Part shown: piece after piece, positions 19,560-28,467 of the stretch | Position numbering within the stretch: position 1 is the stretch's first letter | How the letters are laid out: each line of letters starts with the position of its first letter | NCBI RefSeq assembly: GCF_004011095.1 | Contig: NZ_CP028129.1 | Coordinates: 2,418,001 to 2,482,000 of the forward strand | From: Rathayibacter rathayi | Lineage (GTDB): Bacteria; Actinomycetota; Actinomycetes; Actinomycetales; Microbacteriaceae | Direction of reading: 5' to 3' | DNA: 64,000 bases | Notes under the pieces: generated by a model | What the model saw: the letters and a program-made list of their open reading frames with translations, nothing else | Told to the model about the DNA's origin: nothing | Databases searched by the model: none | Position numbers and translations under genes: made by a program

Positions 19560-20567
19560 TCAGTCGCGCGAGGTCGAAAACGCCGCGTCGAAGGCGTCGG
19601 CCGGCGGTGTGATCGCGTTCAGCTTCCGCACGAAGGCCAGCGCCTCAGGCGCCCCGTCCAGGCGGTCCATGCCCGCGTCCTCCCACTCGACGCTGGTCGG
19701 GCCCGTGTAGCCGATCGCGTTCAGCGCGCGGAACACCGGCTCCCACGGGACGGCGCCGTGGCCGGTCGAGACGAAGGTCCAGCCACGGCGCGGGTTCGCC
19801 CAGGGCAGGTGTGAGCCGAGGACGCCGTTGCGGCCGTCGAGGTTGGTGACCGACTCCTTCACATGCACATGGAAGATGTGGTCGGCGAAGTCGAGCACGA
19901 AGGCGACGCTGTCCAGCTGCTGCCAGACGAAGTGAGACGGGTCGAAGTTGAAGCCGAACGAGGCGCGGTGGTGAATGGCCTCGAGGGTGCGCTTCGCGGT
20001 CCAGTAGTCGTAGGCGATCTCGCTCGGGTGTACTTCGAGGGCGTAGCGGACGCCCACCTCGTCGAAGACGTCGAGGATCGGGTTCCAGCGGTCGGCGAAG
20101 TCCTGGTAGCCGGCGGCGACCCACTCGTCGGAGGCGGGCGGGAACAGTGCGACGCCCTTCCAGATCGACGAGCCGGAGAAGCCGTTGACCTGCGTCACTC
20201 CGAGGGCCGCGGCGAAGCGGGCGGTGTCCTTGAGGTCCTGGGCGGCGCGCTGCCGGACGCCCTCGGGGTCACCGTCGCCCCAGACGCGGTCGCTGAGGAT
20301 GTCGCGGTGGCGCTCGTCGATCGGGTCGTCGCAGACCGCCTGCCCGGTGAGGTGGTTCGAGATCGCGAACACCTGGAGGCCGTGCGCGGCCAGGATGTCT
20401 TTCCGGCTCTGCACGTACTCCGCGTCGTCCCAGCGCGCCACGTCGATGTGGTCGCCCCAGCAGGCGATCTCGAGGCCGTCGTAGCCCCACTCCCCCGCGA
20501 GGCGTGCCACCTCCTCGAACGCAAGGTCGGCCCACTGGCCGGTGAACAGGGTGATCGGTCGCGTCAT
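19560..20567 (-). CDS. Sugar phosphate isomerase/epimerase (xylose-isomerase-like TIM barrel)
   Basis: A 335-residue AP-endonuclease-2/IolE-type TIM barrel. Metal-site features are in GYDGLEIACWGDH, YALEVHPSEIAYD, GFNFDPSHFVWQ, HIFHVHVKES and SVEWEDAGMDR. The family includes inosose dehydratases and many uncharacterised sugar isomerases. It is divergent from the GH95 gene, and its place beside araA suggests metabolism of a released sugar, but the substrate is not known. Confidence 0.88.
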   Translation of the reverse strand: MTRPITLFTGQWADLAFEEVARLAGEWGYDGLEIACWGDHIDVARWDDAEYVQSRKDILAAHGLQVFAISNHLTGQAVCDDPIDERHRDILSDRVWGDGDPEGVRQRAAQDLKDTARFAAALGVTQVNGFSGSSIWKGVALFPPASDEWVAAGYQDFADRWNPILDVFDEVGVRYALEVHPSEIAYDYWTAKRTLEAIHHRASFGFNFDPSHFVWQQLDSVAFVLDFADHIFHVHVKESVTNLDGRNGVLGSHLPWANPRRGWTFVSTGHGAVPWEPVFRALNAIGYTGPTSVEWEDAGMDRLDGAPEALAFVRKLNAITPPADAFDAAFSTSRD

Positions 20568-20587
20568 TGCGGTGTCCTCACATGAGT

Positions 20588-20620
20588 CGCCGCCGGGGTT
20601 GGCCCTCCTGGGCCCTGGCG
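20588..20620. other. GC hairpin in the divergent intergenic region
   Basis: Nested complementary blocks GCCGCC...GGCGGC and GGCCC-TCCT-GGGCC lie between the divergent isomerase and GH95 genes. This may be an operator or attenuator-like structure. It is followed by an AT-richer stretch (20620-20650) suited to a promoter. Confidence 0.35.
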
Positions 20621-20675
20621 GCTAATTTGAAGTTCTACGCAACATATCAGGAGCACCCCCACGGAAGGAACGGTC

Positions 20676-23027
20676 ATCCGATCGAACGTCCGCGCATCGC
20701 CGCGCACCGCCCTCACCACCGCTACTCCCGCCCCGACCTGGGAAGACGGCCTGATCGTCGGCACCGGCCGCGTCGGCACCGTCACGCACGGCCCCGCCGA
20801 CTCCCTGATCGTCTCGCTCGCGCACGAACGCTGGTTCCTCCCCGTCAACCCGCGCCCCGACGCCCCCGACCTCGTCGGCGTCCGCAACGAGATGCGGCGC
20901 GCCCTGCTCGCCGGCGACTCCGACACCGCCTCCGACCTGCTGGCCCGCGGCGCTCGCGATAGCGGCTACGACGGCTCCCTCATCTGGACTGATCCGCTCG
21001 GACTCTGCGCGACCGTCTCGCTGCGCACCCTGGGCGGCGTCGCCTCCGCGATCCGGCTCGTCGATCCGCTCGGCGGCGAGACGGCCGTCGAGTGGAGCGA
21101 TCTCAGCGGCGGTCGCCACGCCGTACGCCTGCTCGCCCCGCACGGCGGCGAGGGCGTCCGGCTGGCCCTGGAGTCCTCCGCCGACACGACCGTCAGCATC
21201 GAGCTCGCGCTCGGCGCCGGCGAGGCGACCTCCTTCGACACCGGCGTGCCCGACGCGTCGGCCGTGGTCACGGCGCATGTCGAGGGCGGCGCCTCCGGGC
21301 TGCTCACCGCCGAGGCGGGCGCGGGCCCGACGGCACTCCGCGCCGTGACGAGGGCGACGAGCGGAGCGACGTGGCACGTTGTCGGGGGCGCCGCCGTCTC
21401 GGTCGTGCAGCTCACTGCGGACGTGCCGCAGGTGCTGCGGTTGGACGTCGCGCTCGGGGTGGCCCCCACGGCCTCCGCCGACCTCTCGTGGCCGGAGCTG
21501 CGCGATCGCCAGCGCGAGGGGTACGGCCGGTTGGTCCGCGCCTGCGCACTCGACCTCGACGGAGATTCCGGCGCCGAGCTGACCGAGGACCTGTGGGCCG
21601 CCGCCCGCTCCGGTCACGCGGGGGCGCGCCGCCGCGTCATCGAGCTGGCGTGGCTCAGCGGGAGGGCGAACATCATCGCGTCCACCGGCGAGCTGCCACC
21701 GACGCTGCAGGGCGTCTGGCAGGGGACCTGGCGACCGGCATGGTCGGCCGACTACACGCTCAACGGCAACGTGCAGAACGGCGCACTGGCGGGGATGATC
21801 CCGACCGGCACTCCCGAGCTGGCGCTCTCGCTGCTCGAGCTGGTCCTCCCGCACCTCGACGACTACCGCGACAACGCGCGCCTGGTCTTCGGGGCCGAAG
21901 GGATGCTGCTGCCGTCGCGGATGTCGACGCACGGGCGGGCTGACCACTTCTCGGAGCACTACCCGCACCTGTTCTGGACCGGCTGCGGCGGCTGGGTGCT
22001 GCGCGTGGCGGCCGATGTGGTCGCCACAACGGGCGTCCGGTCGATCGTGGACGACCGGCTGTGGGCGCTGGTCGAGGGCGTGCTGCGATTCGCCGAAACC
22101 GCGACCGTGCTGGTCGACGGGGTACGGCACATCGTCCCCTCCTACTCCCCCGAGAACACGCCGGGGGGCGAGCGGATGCCGACGGCGGTCGACGCGACGA
22201 TGGACGTGGCGGTCCTCCGCGACGCGGCCCGGGCGACCGCGCTACTCGGGCGCGCCCGAGGCGACGACTCGCTCGACGCCCGCTGGACCCGGGTGCTCGC
22301 CGATCTGCCGCCGTACCGCGTGGCCGAGGACGGCACGCTCGCCGAGTGGAGCGATCCGCGCTGGGGAGAGGAGATCGCGCACCGGCACGCCTCGCAGCTC
22401 TACCCGCTCTGGTATGAGCCCGACGCGGCGGTCGCGGGTGACGAGCGGCTGCGGGCCGCCGCTCTGGCGACGGTGCGGGCGAAGATCGCGTGGCGGGCCG
22501 AGGCACCGACCGCGCCGCCGGGGCGGATGGAGATGGCGTTCGGGCTGGTGCAGGTCGGGGTCGCCGCGGCGGCGCTGGGCGATGCGGAGTCAGCGCTGGT
22601 GTGCGCGGAGTGGCTGGCCCTCGAGCACTGGTCACCGACGCTGACGACTCGGCACGACGCGGGCCGCATCTTCAACCTGGACGCGAGCGGTGGACTGCCG
22701 GGCTTGGTCGCGGCGATGCTGCTCGGATCGACCGCGGACTCGCTGACGGTGCTGCCGGCGCTGCCCGCTGCTTGGTCACGCGGCTCCGTGACCGGGCTGC
22801 GCGCTCGGGGCGGTCTGGTCGTGGAGCGTCTGGAGTGGGAGCCCGGCCGGGCCGTCGCGACGGTGCGGCGGGTCGCGGGATCGGAGTGGCTCGCGCCGGC
22901 GGAGGGGACGCGGGTCGCCTCCGGGCCGCCGGCGCTGCTGCGCGTCGACGGCTCAGCGGTACCGGAGGGCCACCTCCGGTTCGGCGAGAAGCCGCTGCGG
23001 TTCGAGCTGGAGTGGCCCGCGGGCTGA
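20676..23027 (+). CDS. Glycoside hydrolase family 95 protein, apparently without a standard start codon
   Basis: A protein of about 783 residues in the GH95 family (alpha-L-fucosidase/alpha-L-galactosidase). The GH95-like N-terminal sequence (WEDGLIVGTGRVGTVTHG) is encoded from about 20739, and the open frame reaches back to 20631, yet no ATG, GTG or TTG occurs in it before 20892. AAGGAA at 20665-20670 lies 5 nt before an ATC at 20676, the position where an ATG would be expected. The ATG at 20892 would remove the conserved first domain. The catalytic-domain region has the family stretches YTLNGNVQNGA and YPHLFWTGCGGWVL. It probably acts on fucosyl or L-galactosyl caps of plant glycans. Confidence 0.82.
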   Translation: MRSNVRASPRTALTTATPAPTWEDGLIVGTGRVGTVTHGPADSLIVSLAHERWFLPVNPRPDAPDLVGVRNEMRRALLAGDSDTASDLLARGARDSGYDGSLIWTDPLGLCATVSLRTLGGVASAIRLVDPLGGETAVEWSDLSGGRHAVRLLAPHGGEGVRLALESSADTTVSIELALGAGEATSFDTGVPDASAVVTAHVEGGASGLLTAEAGAGPTALRAVTRATSGATWHVVGGAAVSVVQLTADVPQVLRLDVALGVAPTASADLSWPELRDRQREGYGRLVRACALDLDGDSGAELTEDLWAAARSGHAGARRRVIELAWLSGRANIIASTGELPPTLQGVWQGTWRPAWSADYTLNGNVQNGALAGMIPTGTPELALSLLELVLPHLDDYRDNARLVFGAEGMLLPSRMSTHGRADHFSEHYPHLFWTGCGGWVLRVAADVVATTGVRSIVDDRLWALVEGVLRFAETATVLVDGVRHIVPSYSPENTPGGERMPTAVDATMDVAVLRDAARATALLGRARGDDSLDARWTRVLADLPPYRVAEDGTLAEWSDPRWGEEIAHRHASQLYPLWYEPDAAVAGDERLRAAALATVRAKIAWRAEAPTAPPGRMEMAFGLVQVGVAAAALGDAESALVCAEWLALEHWSPTLTTRHDAGRIFNLDASGGLPGLVAAMLLGSTADSLTVLPALPAAWSRGSVTGLRARGGLVVERLEWEPGRAVATVRRVAGSEWLAPAEGTRVASGPPALLRVDGSAVPEGHLRFGEKPLRFELEWPAG

Positions 23028-23063
23028 CCCGCCGACCGCGAGCCGCGCAAGCCGTTGCGGGAG

Positions 23064-24278
23064 TCAGGACGTGCGGGGGCCAGGACGTGAGCGGAGCAGC
23101 ACCGCCACGACACCCTCGATCACGGCTGCCACCAGGATGAGGATCGCGAACGGCACGAGCGACACCTCCGCGAACCCGCCCAGCACCGGCATCACCAGCC
23201 CGGCCGCGGTGAAGCTCACCATCCCGAGGATCGCCGTGACGCTCGCCGCCTCCCGCGACGGCCCCTGCAGCGAGAGGAACTGCACGGCCGGAGCGCCCAG
23301 CGAGCGCCCGGCGAGCGCGACGGTCAGCGCGCCGACCACGACCAGGAGCGGCTGCTCCCCCGCGACAGCGACCACGACCAACACCAGGGAGCCCACCGCC
23401 GTCACCAGAGCAGAGGCCCCCAGCGCCCAGCGCGCGCCGAAACGCGGAATGAGCACCCGGCCCGTGGTCTGGCCGACGGCGATCGTGACGAGCGAGGTGC
23501 CGAGAAACAGCAGTCCGTAGCCATCCGCGTTCACCCGGAACACGTTCGTGTAGAGGTAGGGCGCCGTCGCCAGGTAGCCGAAGCCCACCGACCAGCCCGC
23601 CGCCGAGGCCGCGGCAAGCGCCAGGATCCGCGGCCGTCGCAGCAGCCCGAACGAGTTGCGGAGCGAGGGCATCAGGCCGCCCTGGTGCCGCTTCTCGCGC
23701 GGCAGCGTCTCGGGCAGCACCAGCAGTGCGAGCGCGGTCGCCGCGGCTCCCCAGATCGCGACGACCAGGAAGGAGCCGCGCCAGTCGACCACCTTCGTCA
23801 GCTGCGCGCCGAGCGAGGGCACCAGGATCGGGAACACGCTCGTGATCACGGCGAGGTTCGCCAGCATCCTCACCAGCCGTGTGCCGCTGTACAGGTCGCG
23901 CACGATCGCGACGACCACCACACCCGCCGCCGTGCAGGCCGCGCCCTGCACGAACCGCGCCGGCATCAGCACCGCCGTCTCGGTCGTGCTCGCCGCGACC
24001 AGGCTCGCCGCGATGTGCAGTCCCGCCGAGATCCCGAGCGGCCAGCGCCGCCCGACCGCGTCGCTGAGTGGCCCGGACACGAGCTGGCCGGCCGCGAAGC
24101 CGAAGGTCGCGCCGGTGACGACGAGCTGGGCCGAGGCGGCGGCGATGTCGAGGTCGGCGCCGAGCGACGGCAGGAACGGGAGCACCAGGTCGATCGTGAG
24201 CGGGCCGAAGCCGACCAGCATCGCGAAGATCGGGAGGAGGATGCGCGCCGAGGGGACGGCGCGCACGGCGAGCGTCAT
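23064..24278 (-). CDS. MFS transporter, Bcr/CflA-like (DHA1)
   Basis: A 404-residue, roughly 12-helix membrane transporter. The start MTLAVRAVPSARILLPIFAM and the motif A-like GPLSDAVGRRWPL between helices 2 and 3 mark the DHA1 group that includes Bcr/CflA exporters. The ATG at 24278 overlaps the GH127 stop (ATGA), so it is co-expressed with a beta-L-arabinofuranosidase. In this locus it may move sugars or oligosaccharides instead of drugs; that is inference from position. Confidence 0.87.
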   Translation of the reverse strand: MTLAVRAVPSARILLPIFAMLVGFGPLTIDLVLPFLPSLGADLDIAAASAQLVVTGATFGFAAGQLVSGPLSDAVGRRWPLGISAGLHIAASLVAASTTETAVLMPARFVQGAACTAAGVVVVAIVRDLYSGTRLVRMLANLAVITSVFPILVPSLGAQLTKVVDWRGSFLVVAIWGAAATALALLVLPETLPREKRHQGGLMPSLRNSFGLLRRPRILALAAASAAGWSVGFGYLATAPYLYTNVFRVNADGYGLLFLGTSLVTIAVGQTTGRVLIPRFGARWALGASALVTAVGSLVLVVVAVAGEQPLLVVVGALTVALAGRSLGAPAVQFLSLQGPSREAASVTAILGMVSFTAAGLVMPVLGGFAEVSLVPFAILILVAAVIEGVVAVLLRSRPGPRTS

Positions 24279-26098
24279 TGGCTCCGGTCCTCGAGGATCG
24301 GGAAGTAGAGGGAGAACGGCTCGTCCGCGATCTCGTGAACGGGTCGGAAGCGGATCGCGGTGCTCTGGCCGAGGGTGCGGTAGCCGCGCAGCCACTGCGT
24401 CCACTGGCGCTCGTTGTCGGGTGCCAGCAGGGAGGCGGCGTCCTGGATCGAACCGCGAAGCGCGACCTCGCGGTCGACGAGCCCGGCGAGCACCACCGCG
24501 CCCTCGACGAAGGCCACGGTCCCCGGCTCGTCCGGAATCGCTACCGTCCGCACCTCGAACGCGAACGCCAGGTCCACGCTCGTCTCCCCGCCCGGGTGCT
24601 CGATCACGAGCACGTCCTCGCCGCGGCTCACCCGCTCGCGGTCGCCGGCCACCTGCGGCTCGTCCGCGATCCACGCCGGGATCCGCACCCGCACCCGCAG
24701 CGCGGCTCCCGAGAGCCGCACCCGCAGCCGGGTCGCGGTCGGTCGGCGCGGATCGCCCGCCTCCCCCGCATTCGCGTCCGGTCCCACATACCCGGCGTTG
24801 TCGAGCACCTCGACCCGCACGTCCGTCTCGCCGCCCTCGACCAGCACCCGCGTGCTCGCGTCGATGTGCTGCGCGATCGTCACGCCCTCCTCAGTCGGGT
24901 AGAACACCCAGTCGGAGTGGCGCGTGTGCGCCTGCACGAGCGTGCCGTGGCAGCACCAGAAGTCCTCGGTCGGCGTGCCCCAGTTCTTCACCGCGCCGCC
25001 CTCGAGGGGGAGGAAGTAGGCGACCATCCCGGTGCGCGGGTGCTGCTGGGCGAGGATCCCGTTGAGGAGGTTGCGCTCGATATAGTCGGCGTAGGCGAGC
25101 TCGCCGGTCCAGCGCAGCAGAACGTCGGCGAGCCGGATCATGTTGTAGACGGTGCAGTGCTCCTGCGTCTTCTCGCCGCGGCGGGCGGCGAACTCGAACG
25201 GCGGCGTCCAGATCTCGCCCGAGGTCTGCCCGCCGGTGCAGAAGGTGCCGCGGGCGGTGACGGCCTGGCGCCAGTACTCCTCCACGATCCGCCGCCAGCG
25301 CTCGTCACCGGTCACCTCGTAGGCGCGCGCAGCGCCCAGCACCTCGGGGATCGTCGTGTTCGCGTGCCTGTTGGTCAGCACGTCGCGGCCCTCGAGCAGC
25401 CCGTCGAAGAGGGAGCGCCGGTCGTAGCGCCCCAGGAGCTCGGAGTAGACCGGGTCGCCGGTGATCGCCAGCAGATCCGACCAGACCTCGAGCATCCCGC
25501 CGGTCTCCACCTCCAGGATCCGCTGGAACTCGTCGTCGTCGAAGCCGCGCACCCACTCCACAAGGGGGACGGTCGCGTTTCGCGCGAGCCGCAGGGCGCG
25601 CTCGTCACCGAGGTCGCGGTGCACGTCGACCAGACCCATCAGCAGCTTGTGCATCGCGTACTGCGGCGCCCAGATCGGCCGCCCCTCGGCGAGCCGGCGG
25701 AGGAAGCGCGGCGGGATCGCCCAGATCCAGCCGTCACCGTTCTCCTCCTGGCAGCGCTGGAGAGCGTCGAGCACCGCGTCGAGCTTGACGCGCAGGAGCG
25801 GATCGCCGGTGACGGCACTCTCGCGCGCGGCGGCCGAGAGCCAGTGGCCGAGGAAGTGCCCGCGCAGCGCGCCGCCCGGCGTCTCCCAGCCCCAGTGCCG
25901 GTCGGCACCGCGCGACTCCGGGGTGCCGAGTGAGGGCTTCAGATGCCAGTCCTGATCGCCGATTCCGGCTTCGAGGAGGAAATTCTGCAGCAGGGCGTCG
26001 TCCTCGAGCGAGACGAGGTAGGCGCGGTTGAGTCGGCGGCGGGCGTCGAAGAGACCGCGCTCGAGGCGGGTGCTCTGGAGGGCGGGAGGGGTCGGCAT
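24275..26098 (-). CDS. GH127 beta-L-arabinofuranosidase-like protein (DUF1680)
   Basis: A 607-residue enzyme of the GH127 family, whose founding member releases beta-L-arabinofuranose from plant hydroxyproline-linked arabinans. The zinc-thiolate active site is visible: KTQEHCTVYN (Glu and first Cys) and DFWCCHGTL (Cys pair), matching the Cys-nucleophile arrangement of characterised enzymes. I chose the ATG at 26098 because AGGAG lies 7 nt upstream. In-frame ATGs at 26116 and 26137 lack a binding site. It forms an operon with the MFS gene. Confidence 0.93.
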   Translation of the reverse strand: MPTPPALQSTRLERGLFDARRRLNRAYLVSLEDDALLQNFLLEAGIGDQDWHLKPSLGTPESRGADRHWGWETPGGALRGHFLGHWLSAAARESAVTGDPLLRVKLDAVLDALQRCQEENGDGWIWAIPPRFLRRLAEGRPIWAPQYAMHKLLMGLVDVHRDLGDERALRLARNATVPLVEWVRGFDDDEFQRILEVETGGMLEVWSDLLAITGDPVYSELLGRYDRRSLFDGLLEGRDVLTNRHANTTIPEVLGAARAYEVTGDERWRRIVEEYWRQAVTARGTFCTGGQTSGEIWTPPFEFAARRGEKTQEHCTVYNMIRLADVLLRWTGELAYADYIERNLLNGILAQQHPRTGMVAYFLPLEGGAVKNWGTPTEDFWCCHGTLVQAHTRHSDWVFYPTEEGVTIAQHIDASTRVLVEGGETDVRVEVLDNAGYVGPDANAGEAGDPRRPTATRLRVRLSGAALRVRVRIPAWIADEPQVAGDRERVSRGEDVLVIEHPGGETSVDLAFAFEVRTVAIPDEPGTVAFVEGAVVLAGLVDREVALRGSIQDAASLLAPDNERQWTQWLRGYRTLGQSTAIRFRPVHEIADEPFSLYFPILEDRSQ

Positions 26099-26134
26099 TC
26101 GGGAGCTCCTCGTCATTGATCGAGATCGATCTCT

Positions 26135-26175
26135 CACTGTACTCAGCTCGGGAACGCACTGTACTCAGCTCGGGA
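26135..26175. promoter_or_regulatory. 19-bp direct repeat between divergent glycosidase genes
   Basis: CACTGTACTCAGCTCGGGA occurs at 26135-26153 and again, identical, at 26157-26175, a 22-bp period (about two helical turns). It lies in the 97-bp gap between the divergent GH127 and GH36 starts and is a good candidate for a shared regulator binding site. Confidence 0.6.
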
Positions 26176-26195
26176 GAGACGGTAGGAAGGTCGAT

Positions 26196-28382
26196 ATGAA
26201 TCCACCCCGGGTGATCCATGTCGTCGCCGCTGACGTCTCCGTCCTCCTCACCCAGTCCGGAGGGGCGCTGCCCGTGCTGCTCCACTGGGGTCCGCGGATT
26301 CATGCGAGCGACGACGATCTGGTCGGCTACGCCGGAACCCCCGTCCGCACAGGGATCGACGGCGATTCGGACGTGCCATACGAGCCCTCGATCCTCCCCG
26401 AGCACGCCTTCGGCTGGTCGGGGCTCCCGGGTCTGCGGCTGCACCGCGGGGGTGCCGGATGGTCGCCCCGACTCCTGGTCACCGGCGTCTCGGTCGATGG
26501 GCAGGAGGTCCAGGAGGGGGCGGTCGTGCAGTGCGGTAGTGCCCTCGTCGCGGTCGAGGCGAGGGACGAGGAGGCCGGGATCGAGGTCGTACTAGAGATC
26601 GCTCTCTCGCCCGCCGGACTGCTCCGAGCGCGCGCAACCGTCCGCAACGCGGCCTCCGGCATCCTCGAGGTGATCGGTGTCGACCCGTCGCTGCGGATCC
26701 CGACCGAGGCCCGCGAGATGCTGGACTTCGCCGGCCGCTGGGGAACCGAGAAGATCCCGCAGCGCCACCCCGTCGTCGTCGGCACCCACTCCCGCTCCTC
26801 CCGCCGCGGTCGCACCGGGCTCGACGCGACCACCGTCGTCGCCGTCGGCACCCCCGGCTTCGACGCCCGCTCCGGACGGGTCTGGCTCTGCCACGTCGGC
26901 ATCGGCGGCAACCACGAGCACGCCGTCGAGCGGACCGACGCCCACCTCGCCTTCCGCGGCGGCGAACTACTACTCCCCGGCGAGGTGCGCCTGGCGAACG
27001 GCGAGAGCTACCGCTCGCCCTGGATCTTCGGCAGCTTCGGCCGCGGCCTCGACGATGCGGCCGCGAGGTATCACGCCTTCCTCCGTGCCCGCTCGCGCTC
27101 CTCCCTCCGCCCGCGCCCCGTCACGCTCAACGTCTGGGAGGCGGTCTCCTTCGACCAGGATCCAGCGACGCTCCACGAGCTCGCCGACCGCGCAGCCGCC
27201 CTCGGCGTCGAGCGGTACGTGCTCGACGACGGCTGGTTCCTCGGCCGCTCCGACGACCGCGCGGGCCTGGGCGACTGGACCGCGGACCCCGGCAGGTGGC
27301 CGGACGGGCTCGCCCCGCTCGCCGAGCATGTGCGCGGCCTCGGCATGGAGTTCGGCCTCTGGGTCGAGCCCGAGATGATCAATGAGGACTCGGAGCTCGC
27401 CCGCGCGCACCCCGACTGGATCCTGCGCGCCCGCGTGTCCGAGCTCCCCGCCCGCTGGCGCTTCCAGCAGGTGCTCGACCTGACGAACCCCGGCGCGTTC
27501 ACGCACATCCTCGCGGCGCTCGACACCCTGATCCGCGACCTCGGCCTGGCCTGCCTGAAGTGGGACCACAACCGCGACCTGATCGACGCCGGCCACCCCG
27601 CCTCCGGAGCGCCCGCGGTGCACGAGCAGACCCTCGCCGCCTACCGGCTGATGGACGAACTGCGCGCCCGCCACCCCGCGCTCGAGATCGAGAGCTGCGC
27701 CTCGGGCGGCGGGCGGGTCGACCTCGGGATCCTGGAGCGCACCGACCGGGTGCACACGTCCGACAACCACGACCCGCTCGACCGCGCCCGCATGCTCCGC
27801 TGGACCGGCCTGCTGGTGCCGCCGGAGATGCTCGGCTCGCACGTCGCCTCCGAGGTCTCCTCCGTCACCGGCCGCACCAGCGACCTGCACACCCGCTGCG
27901 CGACCGCGTTCCTCGGCCACTTCGGTGTGGAGTGGGACCTACGCGAGCTGAGCGAGCGCGACTCCGCCGTGCTCGGCCGCTGGATCGCCGCGTACCGCGA
28001 GCACCGGGAGCTGATCGCAACCGGCCGCGTCGTCGGCGACGGAGACGTCGATCCGCAGTCGCCGACACTGCGCGGCGTGGTCGCGACCGACGGCTCCGAA
28101 GCGCTCTACACGCTGATGACACCGGTGCTCTCGGCCGACACCCGGCACCGGATGCGCCTCCCCGGCCTGCTGCCCGAGGCCCGCTACCGCATCGAGGCGG
28201 CGCGCCCCGACTCGCTCGGCCCGTGGTGGCTGAGCCCGCGGTGGCTGGAGTCGACCGTGCCGCTGGGCAGCGCCCAGGACGCGCCGTCCTACTCCGGCAG
28301 CCTGCTGCGGGAGGCGGGGCTGGACCTGCTCGCCTTCCACCCCGACCGGGTCGTCGTCCTGCGGCTCGTCCGCGTCGCCTGA
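26196..28382 (+). CDS. GH36 alpha-galactosidase
   Basis: A 728-residue family GH36 enzyme of typical length. The catalytic nucleophile is in CLKWDHNRDL, and the acid/base Asp in the region after ESCASGGGRVD (RVHTSDNHDPLDR). GLWVEPEMINEDS is another family signature. GGAAGG at 26185-26190 precedes the ATG at 26196; longer in-frame starts would run through the divergent promoter. It is divergent from GH127 and is followed after 85 bp by GH51. It would remove alpha-galactosyl side groups. Confidence 0.93.
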   Translation: MNPPRVIHVVAADVSVLLTQSGGALPVLLHWGPRIHASDDDLVGYAGTPVRTGIDGDSDVPYEPSILPEHAFGWSGLPGLRLHRGGAGWSPRLLVTGVSVDGQEVQEGAVVQCGSALVAVEARDEEAGIEVVLEIALSPAGLLRARATVRNAASGILEVIGVDPSLRIPTEAREMLDFAGRWGTEKIPQRHPVVVGTHSRSSRRGRTGLDATTVVAVGTPGFDARSGRVWLCHVGIGGNHEHAVERTDAHLAFRGGELLLPGEVRLANGESYRSPWIFGSFGRGLDDAAARYHAFLRARSRSSLRPRPVTLNVWEAVSFDQDPATLHELADRAAALGVERYVLDDGWFLGRSDDRAGLGDWTADPGRWPDGLAPLAEHVRGLGMEFGLWVEPEMINEDSELARAHPDWILRARVSELPARWRFQQVLDLTNPGAFTHILAALDTLIRDLGLACLKWDHNRDLIDAGHPASGAPAVHEQTLAAYRLMDELRARHPALEIESCASGGGRVDLGILERTDRVHTSDNHDPLDRARMLRWTGLLVPPEMLGSHVASEVSSVTGRTSDLHTRCATAFLGHFGVEWDLRELSERDSAVLGRWIAAYREHRELIATGRVVGDGDVDPQSPTLRGVVATDGSEALYTLMTPVLSADTRHRMRLPGLLPEARYRIEAARPDSLGPWWLSPRWLESTVPLGSAQDAPSYSGSLLREAGLDLLAFHPDRVVVLRLVRVA

Positions 28383-28467
28383 CACGCCGCCGAACCCGCA
28401 CCCGGCGAACCGAACACCCCGAGAACCACCGGAACCCCGACCACCCACGAGAACACTGGAGTCCTCC

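Noticed and set aside
24278..25933. 551-residue plus-strand frame opposite GH127
   Set aside because: Antisense of the GH127 gene; repetitive Val/Leu/Arg-rich sequence without motifs.
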